Assembly: GCA_905221605.1 (NCBI GenBank) | Contig: CAJNDS010000236.1 | Coordinates: 829,501 to 893,500 of the forward strand | DNA from: Symbiodinium natans | Lineage: Eukaryota > Sar > Dinophyceae > Suessiales > Symbiodiniaceae | Direction: 5' to 3' | Length of the DNA: 64,000 nucleotides | Part shown: positions 10,020 through 19,631 of the stretch, piece by piece | How the letters are laid out: each line of letters opens with the position of its first letter | Position numbering within the stretch: the stretch's first letter is position 1 | Notes under the pieces: generated by a model | What the model was told of the DNA's origin: nothing | The model's input: only the letters and a program-made list of their open reading frames with translations | The model's database searches: none | Translations under genes and position numbers: made by a program

Positions 10020-10337
10020 ATGCTCGACATATCCTTTCTCAGAATTCGAGAAACCTCTCTCAATTGCGTGATGGATTTTCTGTCTTTGCTGGAGAGCGAC
10101 ACAGAGGTTGCAGTGAGCGACGAGACGGCTTTGCAGCAACAGGAGTCCGACAAATTAGTTGCAGTGCAGAATTTCCCGCGAACCACCAGCCAGGGTGACT
10201 TTCAACGTCGTGCAGTTTTTCCTTCTTTGAAGGGGCGAGTGGGCAAGGGCAGACATGGTCTGTATGCTGAACGAGCACTGCTTGCCTGTCACATGCGTAC
10301 CTTTTTTGAATTACTGTTTCTTCTGCAATCACTCAGG
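10020..10337 (+). CDS. gene A (transposase), likely first exon
   Basis: Open frame from ATG at 10020 (or 10068, MDFLSLLESDTEVAV) to a donor CTCAGG|GTTTAGGG, a telomere-like donor as elsewhere in the window. The peptide is acidic at first (ESDTEV, SDETALQQQESDK) and then basic (PSLKGRVGKGRHG). A TTTAGGG cluster precedes it near 9985. It lies on the same strand and 120 bases upstream of the transposase exon. The phase does not join cleanly to the next exon, so the exact boundaries, or an extra small exon, remain open. Confidence 0.4.
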
Positions 10338-10460
10338 GTTTAGGGTTTGTTGGCGGGGAGAACCCTGAAATCATGTACTCTCAAAGGCCCCATCGCCCTG
10401 AGCAGTCAAAGTCTAAGTAAGCCCTGCAGCCCAAAGGTCACCGTCCTTGCAAACTGTAAG

Positions 10461-13186
10461 GTTCCATCAAATTTGCCAGACGAGTGGAAAATTTTTCGGA
10501 ATCGGTGGCTGAGCTGTTGAGGGACAGCCATTTCATTCACGAGTCTCGTGTCCTTCAGCTTCGCATTGATCGCTCCAGCAAGGCCGTTGGTATTGCCCTG
10601 CAGGTGATGAGGCCTAGTCAAAGGGGCAATCGCTACAAACGAAAGCTGGCGTGGCATTCTTTCTTGGAAGCTTCATATGGCCGGATATGTCGCAACAGTG
10701 CATTGGCTCAGCATCTGGATGTTGCACGGTCCACAGTAAAACACATGCAAGTCATGACGAGCTCAGCGTTCATGAACAATCAAGCATTGTTCGTAGCGAA
10801 GCTCGTGTCTTGGTGCAGCGAGAAGCCGCCATCGTTGTGTTTGAAGCATTTCAAATGGGACGAAACGCAATTGTTGTGTACAATGAATGCAGACAAATCC
10901 TCGCAGCGAGTGCGGAGCAGCTGGCAGGTCTTAGTCCTTCGTGTACGGCTGGTGCTTGCCTGGGAGGACGGGTCCTCTGTAGTCATTCGTTTGGTTTTGC
11001 CACCGGTGAGCCTGTTAGCGACTGGAGCAGAGCATCAATACTACAGTTTGTTCCATCACCCAGCATACAAATGCATCAATGGGCTGGTGGGCCTCTTAAG
11101 GCAACATGCTCACGAGAACATGGACTTGGCAGAGACAGATGGCGCAAGCAGCAACATGCGACTGCTGGCTCACTTGGTTCAGCAGGCGAAAAGCAATGTG
11201 GCAGGACGGGGTGGGCATCCGCTGTTGTTCACACACTGCAGGTGCATGAACCATGCTGTCCAGCTCAACAATGCTTCACTTCTGGCGATCATCAGCCCCA
11301 CGTTGTTGAACAGAATCTACGGAATGACCGTGTTTGTTCGCAACCTGGGGTACTGGATGCGCATTCGGCAAGCAGTGCAAGTTTGGGTTGATCGAACTTT
11401 GCGATTTCGCACAGATGTCATGGCGTCAAACCCTTCGGAGCACGTGCAGCCACATGCAGCAATTTGTGAGCTCATCGACTACCTTCGCATGTGGAAGAAG
11501 CTTGACCGGCATAGTTCGAAAGTCGAAAATTATGTGCCGGAGCCGGCTGACGACGATAGCGAGTCTGCTTTTGATCGTAAGGCCAGAGCTTTCTTAGACA
11601 TGTGGAACGGCGATGATGTGTCAGGTGAGCCTTGCCATATCTGCTCCAGCGAATCCCTGCCTCTTGCCCAAAGGCATTGTGCTGACAGGGCCACTGCTGT
11701 GAGAAAATGCTCGGACGCACTACTCGACCTCTTTCTTGCAGCACTACCATCCGTACCGACTCCCAGCAAATGGACAAAGCTTTTCTCCCCTCTAGACTTT
11801 TGTCTGGCGGGGGCTGTGGTGCACAATTGGTTGGAGCATGTCTTTCAAGATGCATTTGGCGAAATGGTCTTCAAAGAGTATGACGAGGATGTAGACAATG
11901 TTGACCCTCGGCTAGTTGAAACCCTATCCTTCCATGTTGTCAATGGCCGCCGTCTTCAAACATCCATGTCGTTCTTGCAGAACAGGCACGAGAAATGGGC
12001 CCTGAGCCTGTTGACGGTTGCAATAGAGCCAAACCGTGTGCTTACATGGTACTGGCTGAAATGTTTGGGCCAGAGCTTGAGTCCAGGCAAGCGACCGCCG
12101 TTGTATTGCCTGCTGGACCCCCGCAGCAGTGTGTTGACGAGCATGTTGCAACACTACAGCCTGCTGCTGTCCTCAGAAACTGGAGCTGGGCGAATGCGAT
12201 TGTTGTGGTCGACCTGGGGGTATGACACCTTTGCTCGCTTCTGCCTTTGCGAGCCACATCTGGTTCGTGAAATCAGGAGAGTGTTGCTCCATGCATCGGC
12301 TTGGCAATATCGTCGTCACTTTGAGTATCTGCACGGAGATGCTTTTCTAGTGGCTGTCGTTGGTGATGAGCAAGCTTGCCCCGAGGTATTGTCTTCATTT
12401 CTGGCGTCGTGGAGAAGAAAGCGTGCCTGTTGTGTAACTCCAGGCCTGGCACGAGCCTTGAAGGCCCGAGAAGTGACTGCAGAGGACCTGCTCAGCAAGC
12501 ATTGGAAAAGAATCATGCATTTCTATGCATCCACTTTGCAGCTGAGTGTTGCTGATGTGGAGGTCAAGCATGCCGCTAACCGGCAGAATGCCGAGAGCGG
12601 ATTCAGCACTATAGCGGCTAAGTTCATCAACTCGGATTCTTACCTCATAGCTCGTCAAGCACGACAGCACACGTGGCCTGCCTCCGCTAAAGAAAAGGTT
12701 GCAGACATCCAGGTACCAGCGGGGGACTTGACAGTGAAGGACAAGACCCGCCGAAGAGCCAAGGGCAAGTCGGCCTTGGAACTGTATCGTGCTGAGTGGC
12801 TGCGACAACAGCAGTTCGGTGGGGCTGTGAACCCGGTGACGAGAGCAGTGTGGGATCAGGTTCGCGATGCTTGGAGAGAGCTGCCAGCTGAGCAGAAGCA
12901 AATCTATGAGGCGATGGCCCAGGCCACCAAACAAGATGCCAAATTGCAAAGAGCACAGCACCAAGTCATTGCCCAGCCTGCCATTTCTGACTCGCAAGAT
13001 GTTCGTGCCCTGCACGGGCAGCCCTTTGCGCCGAAGCTTCTGAACGCGATGCCTTTGCAACGGCTCCTCGAAACAAGAGATCTGAAAGCATTGGTCTCAC
13101 CGTATTCGGGTGGCGAGCCTGCGAGAAGCAAATTTCAGTTAGCCAAGCATGACTATCCTGTCTCGGAAGAGATCTGGAAAGCATAG
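10461..13186 (+). CDS. hAT-like transposase with C-terminal HMG box (gene A, main exon)
   Basis: About 900 codons without a stop. The usual call starts at a GTG at 10484, but the frame continues upstream to an AG|G at 10460, so this is an internal exon, not a gene start. Residue numbers count from 10484. A DDE-type RNase H-like layout is visible: D126 in KWDETQLL, D219 in ETDGASSNMRLL, a CxxH at C254-M-N-H257 (HCRCMNHAVQLN), and E704 in NAESGFSTIAAKFINSD, which matches the C-terminal E-x-x-FS block of hAT transposases. Residues about 760-826 form an HMG-box-like domain (KSALELYRAEW, DAWRELPAEQKQIYEAMAQA). hAT enzymes cut and paste DNA in the nucleus; an HMG box could bend or bind DNA. The fusion is unusual. 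Frame breaks after EEIWKA (see next feature). The hAT assignment rests on motif order alone. Confidence 0.65.
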
Positions 13187-13378
13187 CACGAGCGCAGCGG
13201 GCGAAGGGCATCACTGCCAAACAGGCCGAGCTTCATTTCGATCGGGAGATGGAAAGAATGGCTCGCCCGCCGGACGCCGACCGATTTCCCAAGAAGGTCG
13301 TGTACGAGGGCTTCTGCGGTTGCCAGTGTCGCAACACTGGAGAAGTGGAACGTTTCCTGTCTGATTGGACTTTGTGAT
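13187..13378 (+). pseudogene. out-of-frame continuation of the transposase
   Basis: Right after the TAG that ends the 900-codon frame, a second frame (shifted by one base) reads AKGITAKQAELHFDREMERM, then PKKVVYEGFCGCQC, and stops with TGA at 13376-13378. It is strongly protein-like and probably was the natural continuation. Either a one-base indel broke the gene or a tiny intron or alternative splice restores the frame. The sequence cannot tell these apart. Confidence 0.45.
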
Positions 13379-13488
13379 GATACTCAGACCCCGAGACCAG
13401 GTAGCTGCTAGCTTCGATCACCCCAAGACCCTAAACCCTAAACAGGCCAAGCCCTAATGCCTATAACTTTACTGCACGAGCAGCCTCG

Positions 13489-14269
13489 TCTGCCAGGCAT
13501 TCAGTTGCACAGGAACTTGTTGGCGGCTTTCCTGGAGATCGTCGGGCTCTATGCTTCTCCGACAGCTACCGTGCAAGCAGATGTGCTGCTGGCTTTCGAA
13601 GTGTTCTCTTCTGCCAGGCCTAGACGACATGTGGTCCGGCAATATGCTTGGCTCACTGCTGTCTCTTCCAGAGCAGGAGCATTGAAGGCAGATCAGGTTT
13701 TCGTTCTCGCTGAAATTTCCGAGCCCTTTCAGTTTGGGGCTGGGCCAGGGAGGTTTGACAATATGCTGCTCGACCTGGCTTTTGAGAAGTATGTGGATTG
13801 CCAGAAGGACTACTTGCCTGTCCCTGCTGGTGAAAGGCGGGTAGGTCGTTTGCAGACGCTTCTCTCAGACGCATTCGCCTTTCATTTGCTCAGTCTGTTC
13901 GACGACGAGAACATGTCTCCCAGCACAGTGGTAATCAACAAGTTGCTGTTCCAAGACATCAGCCCAAAGCAGGTTCGAGTGACAGGGTTGGACACTAGCT
14001 TCCAGCAAGCCGTGGTGACTGTGGATGGCGATGCAGGGCAGGATGACTCAGAGGTTGCAGGGGAGCCACTCATGGAGCCTGGACAGCCCGAAGAGTATGA
14101 CGATGCACGCGCCGGCGACGGTGTGGATTTTCTGTCCTTGCTGGACGATGGTGCCGGCCCAGATCTCCCGCCCACAAAGAGGAGGAGGACAAGACGGACC
14201 TCTATGCAGCCGCCTGGTGAAGAAGGTGATGTCCAAGAAACTGTTGCCAACGAGACAGATTCTCGTTAG
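13489..14269 (+). CDS. gene A, following exon, unknown domain
   Basis: An intron ending CCCTAAACCCTAAAC, then spacer and CACGAGCAG precedes this exon, so the ATG at 13457 probably lies in the intron. The frame (PRLPGIQLHRNLLAAFLEIV onward) is about 260 codons. It has a hydrophobic, helical first half, then FDNMLLDLAFEKYVDCQ, and a disordered acidic tail with a basic cluster PPTKRRRTRRTS that could be a nuclear localisation signal. DFLSLLDDGAG in the tail resembles DFLSLLESDTE of the first exon. It follows the transposase on the same strand; whether it is the same polypeptide or a second protein is unresolved. Confidence 0.45.
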
Positions 14270-14349
14270 CAATGTTCATGGGTCCAGGGCCAAGGGTCTA
14301 GGGCTGTAACAAAGGTTTGTTTCTTTTAGCTGTTGGAGTCATTTGACAG

Positions 14350-15009
14350 GACATCCTGGATGACCCACAGCTGCAGGCTATTCTCGGGCCAAAACAAATT
14401 GCAGAACTCAAGAAGGCTGTGGAGGTCTGCAGCGCCATAGAGGTCCCTGAGCAAACTTGGATGTCGACCCGCGCGTCTGCAGACTCAGACAGTGACATTC
14501 TTGAGGAGTGCCACGTTGACTGTGACGTTGAAGAACAGGAACACGGTGCCGCTTGCTCCACTCGAACTTCATCAGCTCCGGCATCTGGTTCAGCAGCTTC
14601 AGCAGATGTTGGACGACCAGGGCCGTCTGAACCAGTGAGCAGAGCGGCAGCAGCTGGCAGCTCTGGCGTGGTGCATGACTGGCAGTTGCTGTCGACCGAG
14701 GAAGATGGCAGCCGGGTTGAAGTCAAGTACGGTGGTCATGGTACCACTTTCTGCACGGTTCGCCGAGTGTTTCGAGGTGTGGTGGAGGAGTTAGGTGCTG
14801 CCAATCTGCTAGTGAAACATGCAACAGGGCAAGAGTCACTCAGAGCTGTGTGCAGGAAACACAAAAAATGTGAGTGCTGGATCAGCAACACGCATCACTC
14901 CGACTTACTTTTGCAATGGCTCCGTGTGGCTCACAAGGAGTCGCCTGACAGCCATGCCCGCCTAAGTCTGGAGTTGAGAAGGTCCATTGGCATGAAGGTT
15001 CGCGCCTGA
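14350..15009 (+). CDS. gene A, last exon, cysteine/basic C-terminal domain
   Basis: The frame opens after a TGA at the acceptor TTTGACAG|GAC and runs to TGA at 15007-15009. It reads DILDDPQLQAILGPKQIAEL, a low-complexity Ser/Ala/Glu section, then VVHDWQLLSTEEDGSRVEVK, FCTVRRVFRGVVEELGAANL and a cluster CRKHKKCECW that could bind zinc or nucleic acid. The ATG at 14419 is internal. The preceding intron is only about 80-110 bases. A GTTAACC cluster follows directly, which supports this being the end of the gene. Function unknown. Confidence 0.45.
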   Translation, partial: DILDDPQLQAILGPKQIAELKKAVEVCSAIEVPEQTWMSTRASADSDSDILEECHVDCDVEEQEHGAACSTRTSSAPASGSAASADVGRPGPSEPVSRAAAAGSSGVVHDWQLLSTEEDGSRVEVKYGGHGTTFCTVRRVFRGVVEELGAANLLVKHATGQESLRAVCRKHKKCECWISNTHHSDLLLQWLRVAHKESPDSHARLSLELRRSIGMKVRA

Positions 15010-15061
15010 ATTTGTTTGCAGAACGAGTCGAAAAGGGCATCGGTGTGACCAGTGTGACCAC

Positions 15062-15230
15062 GAGTTGCATCGACCAGTTAACCCTTAGGGGGGGCCCAGT
15101 TAGGAGTTAACCAGGGGGCCAGAATTAAGGGTTAACCGCTCAAAACCTAGGGGGGGAGCACAGTTAACCCTTAATTTCGGCCTGGAAGTTAACCGCTAAC
15201 CGGGGCCCCCCAAGAGTTAACTTTTCGTGC
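15062..15230. repeat. GTTAACC cluster, middle copy, both orientations
   Basis: About eight GTTAAC-containing units with GGGGGCCC spacers (CCAGTTAACCCTTAGG, GGAGTTAACCAGGGGGCC). Direct and inverted units are mixed. It separates gene A from gene B and could be two abutting element ends or a shared internal boundary. Confidence 0.6.
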
Positions 15231-15455
15231 AGAATCTGGTGCTCCACAAGCCGAAAACCTTAAGCAAAAGCCTGAACAGCAGAGAGCATCAAGCTTTTTT
15301 TTTGAGCTTCACACAATGGTCTGAAGTCAGATTGCTTGCATTTGAGCTAGTCGTGCCCTGACAGCTTGTTGTCGGAACACAGGAATGTCTTGCAGAACTT
15401 GCAGGGTCAAACGTTTCAGCTTTCTTGCCCTCTCCCACTCCCAGACCTGACTCGC

Positions 15456-16223
15456 ATGGCATCGGCATCTGGCAAGACGGGGCCCCCGACCTGCAAAACT
15501 TGCAGGCGGTCTTTCTTGACCACCCCAAACCCCATCGTTCAGGGTCCAGCCGAGGGAGACTTGCTGAAGCGCCGAGTTCCAGGTGCTGCCCAATGCAAGC
15601 CGTGCTTCAGTTTCATGTCCAATTCTGACGCCTACTCGAAGCTTTCCAGCGAAGAACGGTACTCCCTCCTCGAGGACGATGACAACCATGCCGAGTACAT
15701 GAGTGGCCTGCTTCCGTGGGAGTCAGCCAGACGACAAGGTCAGCGACGAGCTCGGAAACGTGCCACGTCCGTGGCGGCTGTGTCCGAGTCAGGCTTGGAG
15801 ACGAAGCAGATACTCGGGTATTTGTGGCCCGTGGCGCTTCTCAAGGATCATGGGAAACCTGTGCCAAAGAAGTTGCAGAGTGTGCCTCACATGGGGAAGC
15901 AAGTCCGAGGAGCTGTGCTGAAGGAATGGGCCATCGGATGCATCGAGGTTTCGACCAACTCGTCAAAGAAGGCTCGCCAAAGTGTGTCTGTGGCTGACAG
16001 CGAGGACGCCGATGGCCCTGATCCATGCCTGGCTTTTTCTTCTCTCGAGAAGTCCGTCAATGTGGCCTCTTCAGCTGCAGCATCTGACGGTCAGGACATC
16101 GTCTTAAGCAAGTCCAAGGCGAAGGGCGGAGCTGACAGCGACGACGACTTGGCAGCGATCTTGTGGGGTGACAACAACATCGGAGGCACTGCGGATCGGA
16201 CTGCGGCTAAACCAAACCCCTAG
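15456..16223 (+). CDS. gene B, first exon: CxxC/CxxC protein
   Basis: I choose the ATG at 15456 (MASASGKTGPPTCKTCRRSF) because the CxxC module starts at once and a pyrimidine tract with AG (CTCCCACTCCCAG) precedes it, suitable for trans- or cis-splicing. The CKTC and CKPC pairs lie about 35 residues apart, like a zinc ribbon. Then follow LPWESARRQGQRRARKRATS (basic), ILGYLWPVALLKDHGKPV and a Ser/Ala/Asp-rich tail ending SDDDLAAILWGDNN. The frame ends at a TAG directly before a TTTAGGG array, so a donor just upstream (for example ACTGCG|GC) may splice it to the exon at 16607. Function unknown. Confidence 0.5.
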   Translation: MASASGKTGPPTCKTCRRSFLTTPNPIVQGPAEGDLLKRRVPGAAQCKPCFSFMSNSDAYSKLSSEERYSLLEDDDNHAEYMSGLLPWESARRQGQRRARKRATSVAAVSESGLETKQILGYLWPVALLKDHGKPVPKKLQSVPHMGKQVRGAVLKEWAIGCIEVSTNSSKKARQSVSVADSEDADGPDPCLAFSSLEKSVNVASSAAASDGQDIVLSKSKAKGGADSDDDLAAILWGDNNIGGTADRTAAKPNP

Positions 16224-16464
16224 AGTTTAGGGTTTAGACTTTAGGGTTTAGGGTTGAGGCTATAGGCATAGGGTTTACGCGGTTTAGGGTTTAGGGTTTC
16301 GGTTAGGGTTAGGGTTTAGGGTTTAGGGTTTAGGGTCTAGGGTCTAGGGTTTAGGGTTTAGGGTTTAGGGTTTAGGGTTTAGGGTTTAGGGTTTAGGGTT
16401 TAGGGTTTAGGGTTTAGGGCTTAGGGTTTACGGTTTAGGGTTTAGGGTTTAGGGTTTAGGGTTT

Positions 16465-16466
<2 letters not shown>
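16224..16466. repeat. TTTAGGG array inside gene B
   Basis: About 30 mostly intact TTTAGGG units on the plus strand with a few degenerate ones. It has the orientation expected at the 5' end of a plus-strand intron. No long CCCTAAA partner was seen before 16607, so this intron is asymmetric. Confidence 0.9.
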
Positions 16467-16532
<66 letters not shown>

Positions 16533-16553
16533 AGAGAGAGAGAGAGAGAGAGA
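16467..16553. repeat. (GA)n microsatellite
   Basis: About 85 bases of GA repeat immediately after the TTTAGGG array. Confidence 0.95.
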
Positions 16554-16606
16554 AACGGCTGGGAATAGGAGAACAAAAGTTGATGGGTTTGTAAATTCCA
16601 AACAAC

Positions 16607-17095
16607 ATGTCAGGCACCGGCAACTCGAAGCCAGCCAAGGAGTCGGACGACGAAGATAGACCGGCCAGGTCCAAGCGAGCCAGGACAGCCCGGTCATCCC
16701 GCAACGAGTGCACTCACAACGAGGGTGCCCCCAGAGTCAACCCAGAGGAGCCAGCAGGGCTGGGCTTTGCACAGCTTGGGCTCCCAAAGATTGGTAGGAA
16801 GAAGTGCAACGAGAGCCGTGAGCTGGAGAAGAGCGAGGCCATGGTACTTCAAGCTCAGCAACTTCGTGTCTCCCTTCAGGACCCACTAGTGACACGCTTT
16901 CCGTTCACCAGGGCCGTATCCATGAAGGAGAAGGTGCAGTCCAGATTGACTGAGGAGTTGACAGGCCTCTACATGGAATCCATTCGAGCCCACGGCCCTG
17001 GTTCACGAGCTGCCAAAGTCTGGGACGACTTGAAGACCGAATTTCGAAATATGGAGCTGTCTGCTGACTTCCTTGAAGCCCTGCAGGACACCGAG
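16607..17095 (+). CDS. gene B, second exon
   Basis: Open frame MSGTGNSKPAKESDDEDRPA then RSKRARTARSS: a charged, disordered and nuclear-signal-like start, followed by a helical part (QAQQLRVSLQDPLVTRFPF, RLTEELTGLYMESIRAHG). The ATG may be internal, because ATGTCAG|GC is also a good acceptor. The frame could run to TAA at 17119, but a GC donor after GACACCGAG (17093-17095) joins in phase 0 to the long exon at 17166. Confidence 0.5.
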
Positions 17096-17165
17096 GCCAG
17101 GCATCTCATTTTTTTCTAAGCTTGCTTTTCGTTTAGTTGTCGTTTCTTGATTTGTTTTCTTGGAG
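17096..17165 (+). other. 70-bp intron with repeated splice junctions
   Basis: The donor region reads CCGAG|GCCAG and the acceptor region TGGAG|GCAAG, so GAGGC is present at both ends. The inside is T-rich (CTTGCTTTTCGTTTAG). Splicing here joins two long frames in phase 0. A duplicated junction is what a transposon-like intron insertion would leave. Confidence 0.45.
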
Positions 17166-19631
17166 GCAAGCCCAGCGACCTTATCGCAGCGGGCTCGTGC
17201 TTTGGAGGCGGTGGGTGTCCAGCTGCCTAAGAACATCACGAGCGTCATCTGTCGTCGGGCAGCTGAAGAGCACATGCAGTTGCGGCACTTTGAGCAAGTG
17301 TGCAAGTTTCTGGATACGAAGTTCAAGACGGAATTTCCCGATGGTGTCAGTTCGCTCATGCCCGCATCCGACTCTGCAGGCAAGGAGGTTCCTGCTGAAG
17401 TTCGCGACTTTCAGTGCGCGTGTCTTGGAGCTTGCTTGACACAGCTCTTCATGACGTCCGTGGTGCCGAAGGCGAAAGAACCGGAGCTGGCGCAAATGGA
17501 GAAGAAGAACATCGTCAACGCCACTATCAAAGACATTTCGGATTTCCTGACCATCTGGAAGGCTTCGTCCTTGCAGAGCCAGCTTTCGGAAGCCAAGTGC
17601 CTCATCGTGGAGGACATCAACAAGGTAGCAAACCTGGTGGCAGCGACCTTGCAGCCACATGGTCTTGATTCAGCCGCCTGCGAGCAGCTGGAGAATGCCA
17701 GAACTAGCCTCACGAAAGCCAGAAGTGGTCCCTTGTACACTGCCGTGGCAATGAGCCCTGTGGGGGTTGAGATTTGCTCTCGGGTTTCGCAGCTCGTGCA
17801 GCAGCATCGCTCTGACCTCCTGCTTGCGCTTGACATCGACTCAGCCGTCAATCTTGCCCAAGGCATGAGAAACTTTGATGCTGAGGTCCTCCTGAAGCAG
17901 AGGGATGGTGGCGAGTGGGATATTGTCATCCCCGGGCAAGCGAAGTTCGTGGAGATGACGGCCAAGTTTTTGGGCTTCAGGGAGAAGGCCAGCGAGGAAC
18001 TCCTGGCAAGTTCGCAGGATGCTGTCAAGCTAGTCAGTGCCAAAGTCGACGAGCTGTATGGAGCTTTGATGTCCGTTGTTCGTGCAAAGTATGCAAAGCA
18101 GTTTGGCGAACCCCTTCTGCGCCACATGCAAATTTGGGCGAAGGGTTCATTGGGAGCCGATGGCCCGGTGTTGTTCGAGATGATCGGTCAAATGGGTGGC
18201 TTTCATCCACTGGCAAAGGTTCCCCTTGCCAAGCTTCTCGGCAAGTCTTTGGCAGAAAGCTTGGAGCAGGAGATCTCAGTCGTCAAGGCATACATGAGTG
18301 TGTTGAAGGATGCTTTCCAGGTCATCACGAAAGTTCTCACTGAGGATGTCAACGAGGACCTCATCTCCGAGCCCCAGGTTGCCAAGCTCTTCGGCAAGCT
18401 AAACGACAAGGAGGCCAGGAAGCAGCTAGCATCGACAGTTCCCTTCTTGGACAAGGCCTTGGACAATCTTGCTGGGGCTATGCAGCTGTGCCTCGAGAGG
18501 TGGCTCGCTCAGGTCAGCTCCACGTTCGCCAGCTTTGCAGGCAAGCTGCTCGAGCCTGAAGTCACAGACGACATGGTCCAGGGCACACTTCGAGAGGAGG
18601 TTCTTGGAGTCTTGGAGATCCATGCCGAGGACTCTTCAGAGACCAAGCAGGACCTCGACTGGTTCTTCGCCTTTTCTTCCTATTTCAAGTACTTCGGTGG
18701 GAGCAAGGTTGCACTCAAACTGGATGGCCCGGATGGCCAAACAAATGTGCAGGTGCACGCTGCCTTCCTTTGCATAGTCGGTGCTCTTTTGCGAGTTGCG
18801 AAGTATGTCATGGTTTGTGTGAACAAACTGAAGGAATGTAAGGGCGCAAAGCTCTGGAAGGACATGCTGCTCGCGACCATGCAGGCCAAGAAGGAGTCCC
18901 CCATCCAGTGGGACACCAAAACATCTCGGCTGCTTGGCTGTCAGTTCGTTTTCGGCAAGCTCGCGTCGGCCTCCAAGCATTTCGACGAGATGCTTGTCCA
19001 GGCTGTCGCCCTCACAGGCAACATGGATGGTGTCAGTGCTTTCTACAAGGCCCTTCAAAAGACCATGCGGGAATCGTGCGGCGACATCGTGGCGGTTATG
19101 GCCAACGACATCGAAAGCCTCGTCTCGAGTGTCAAGGGCTTCTACACAGACCTGATGACCGCGCAGGATGCTGTGGCCATCTTCCAGTCAGACCCTTTGG
19201 ACAAGCAGGCCATCTCGGACTTAGCAAACGATTCGAATATGCAAAAGCTCGTTCATTCAGGTACTCGGGCCGATCGCATTCTTTCAGAAAGTGCTTCCTT
19301 CTTGAGTGACTTGAAGCTGGTGCCAGTGAGCGATTGGATGACTGAAGTTACCAGTTCTCTGATTGCGGCTACCTTGGTTGACGTCAGGGACTTCCAAGCA
19401 GTCAACGGTGCAGTGGCTCAGGACAACCAGTCTGGCAAAGCCACTATGGCAACCGTCCGGTACATGAATGGAAGCATGACCTTGGCTCAAGCATTGACTC
19501 GGACCTTGCAACCAGGTGAAACCCGGCTTGGGCTGGTCAGCAGGTGCCAGAACATCTTGGAGAAAAAGAAGATCCTTGCTGAACCGGCTCTGTCCAAGAG
19601 GGCCGCCGCCCTGAAGGGAAGCACCAAGTGA
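17166..19631 (+). CDS. gene B, long helical exon (~821 codons), unknown
   Basis: The frame opens with ASPATLSQRARALEAVGVQL and ends KRAAALKGSTK with TGA at 19629-19631. There is no ATG at its 5' end (the nominal start is TTG), which supports splicing from 16607. The whole protein is predicted helical by eye: heptad-like stretches such as LEQEISVVKAYMSVLKDAF and VLLKQRDGGEWDIVIPGQ between helices, no signal peptide, no membrane segment and few cysteines. I see no catalytic motif. With the first exons it would give a protein near 1,240 residues. It sits beside the transposase gene on the same strand within the inserted block, so it may be a second element-encoded protein. A host gene captured by the element is the alternative. 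Confidence 0.55.
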   Translation, partial: ASPATLSQRARALEAVGVQLPKNITSVICRRAAEEHMQLRHFEQVCKFLDTKFKTEFPDGVSSLMPASDSAGKEVPAEVRDFQCACLGACLTQLFMTSVVPKAKEPELAQMEKKNIVNATIKDISDFLTIWKASSLQSQLSEAKCLIVEDINKVANLVAATLQPHGLDSAACEQLENARTSLTKARSGPLYTAVAMSPVGVEICSRVSQLVQQHRSDLLLALDIDSAVNLAQGMRNFDAEVLLKQRDGGEWDIVIPGQAKFVEMTAKFLGFREKASEELLASSQDAVKLVSAKVDELYGALMSVVRAKYAKQFGEPLLRHMQIWAKGSLGADGPVLFEMIGQMGGFHPLAKVPLAKLLGKSLAESLEQEISVVKAYMSVLKDAFQVITKVLTEDVNEDLISEPQVAKLFGKLNDKEARKQLASTVPFLDKALDNLAGAMQLCLERWLAQVSSTFASFAGKLLEPEVTDDMVQGTLREEVLGVLEIHAEDSSETKQDLDWFFAFSSYFKYFGGSKVALKLDGPDGQTNVQVHAAFLCIVGALLRVAKYVMVCVNKLKECKGAKLWKDMLLATMQAKKESPIQWDTKTSRLLGCQFVFGKLASASKHFDEMLVQAVALTGNMDGVSAFYKALQKTMRESCGDIVAVMANDIESLVSSVKGFYTDLMTAQDAVAIFQSDPLDKQAISDLANDSNMQKLVHSGTRADRILSESASFLSDLKLVPVSDWMTEVTSSLIAATLVDVRDFQAVNGAVAQDNQSGKATMATVRYMNGSMTLAQALTRTLQPGETRLGLVSRCQNILEKKKILAEPALSKRAAALKGSTK

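Noticed and set aside
16224-16466. A chromosome end, because of long TTTAGGG arrays
   Set aside because: Telomere-like repeats occur throughout the window in both orientations, in short interrupted runs between coding islands. A real chromosome end would be one long terminal run in one orientation.
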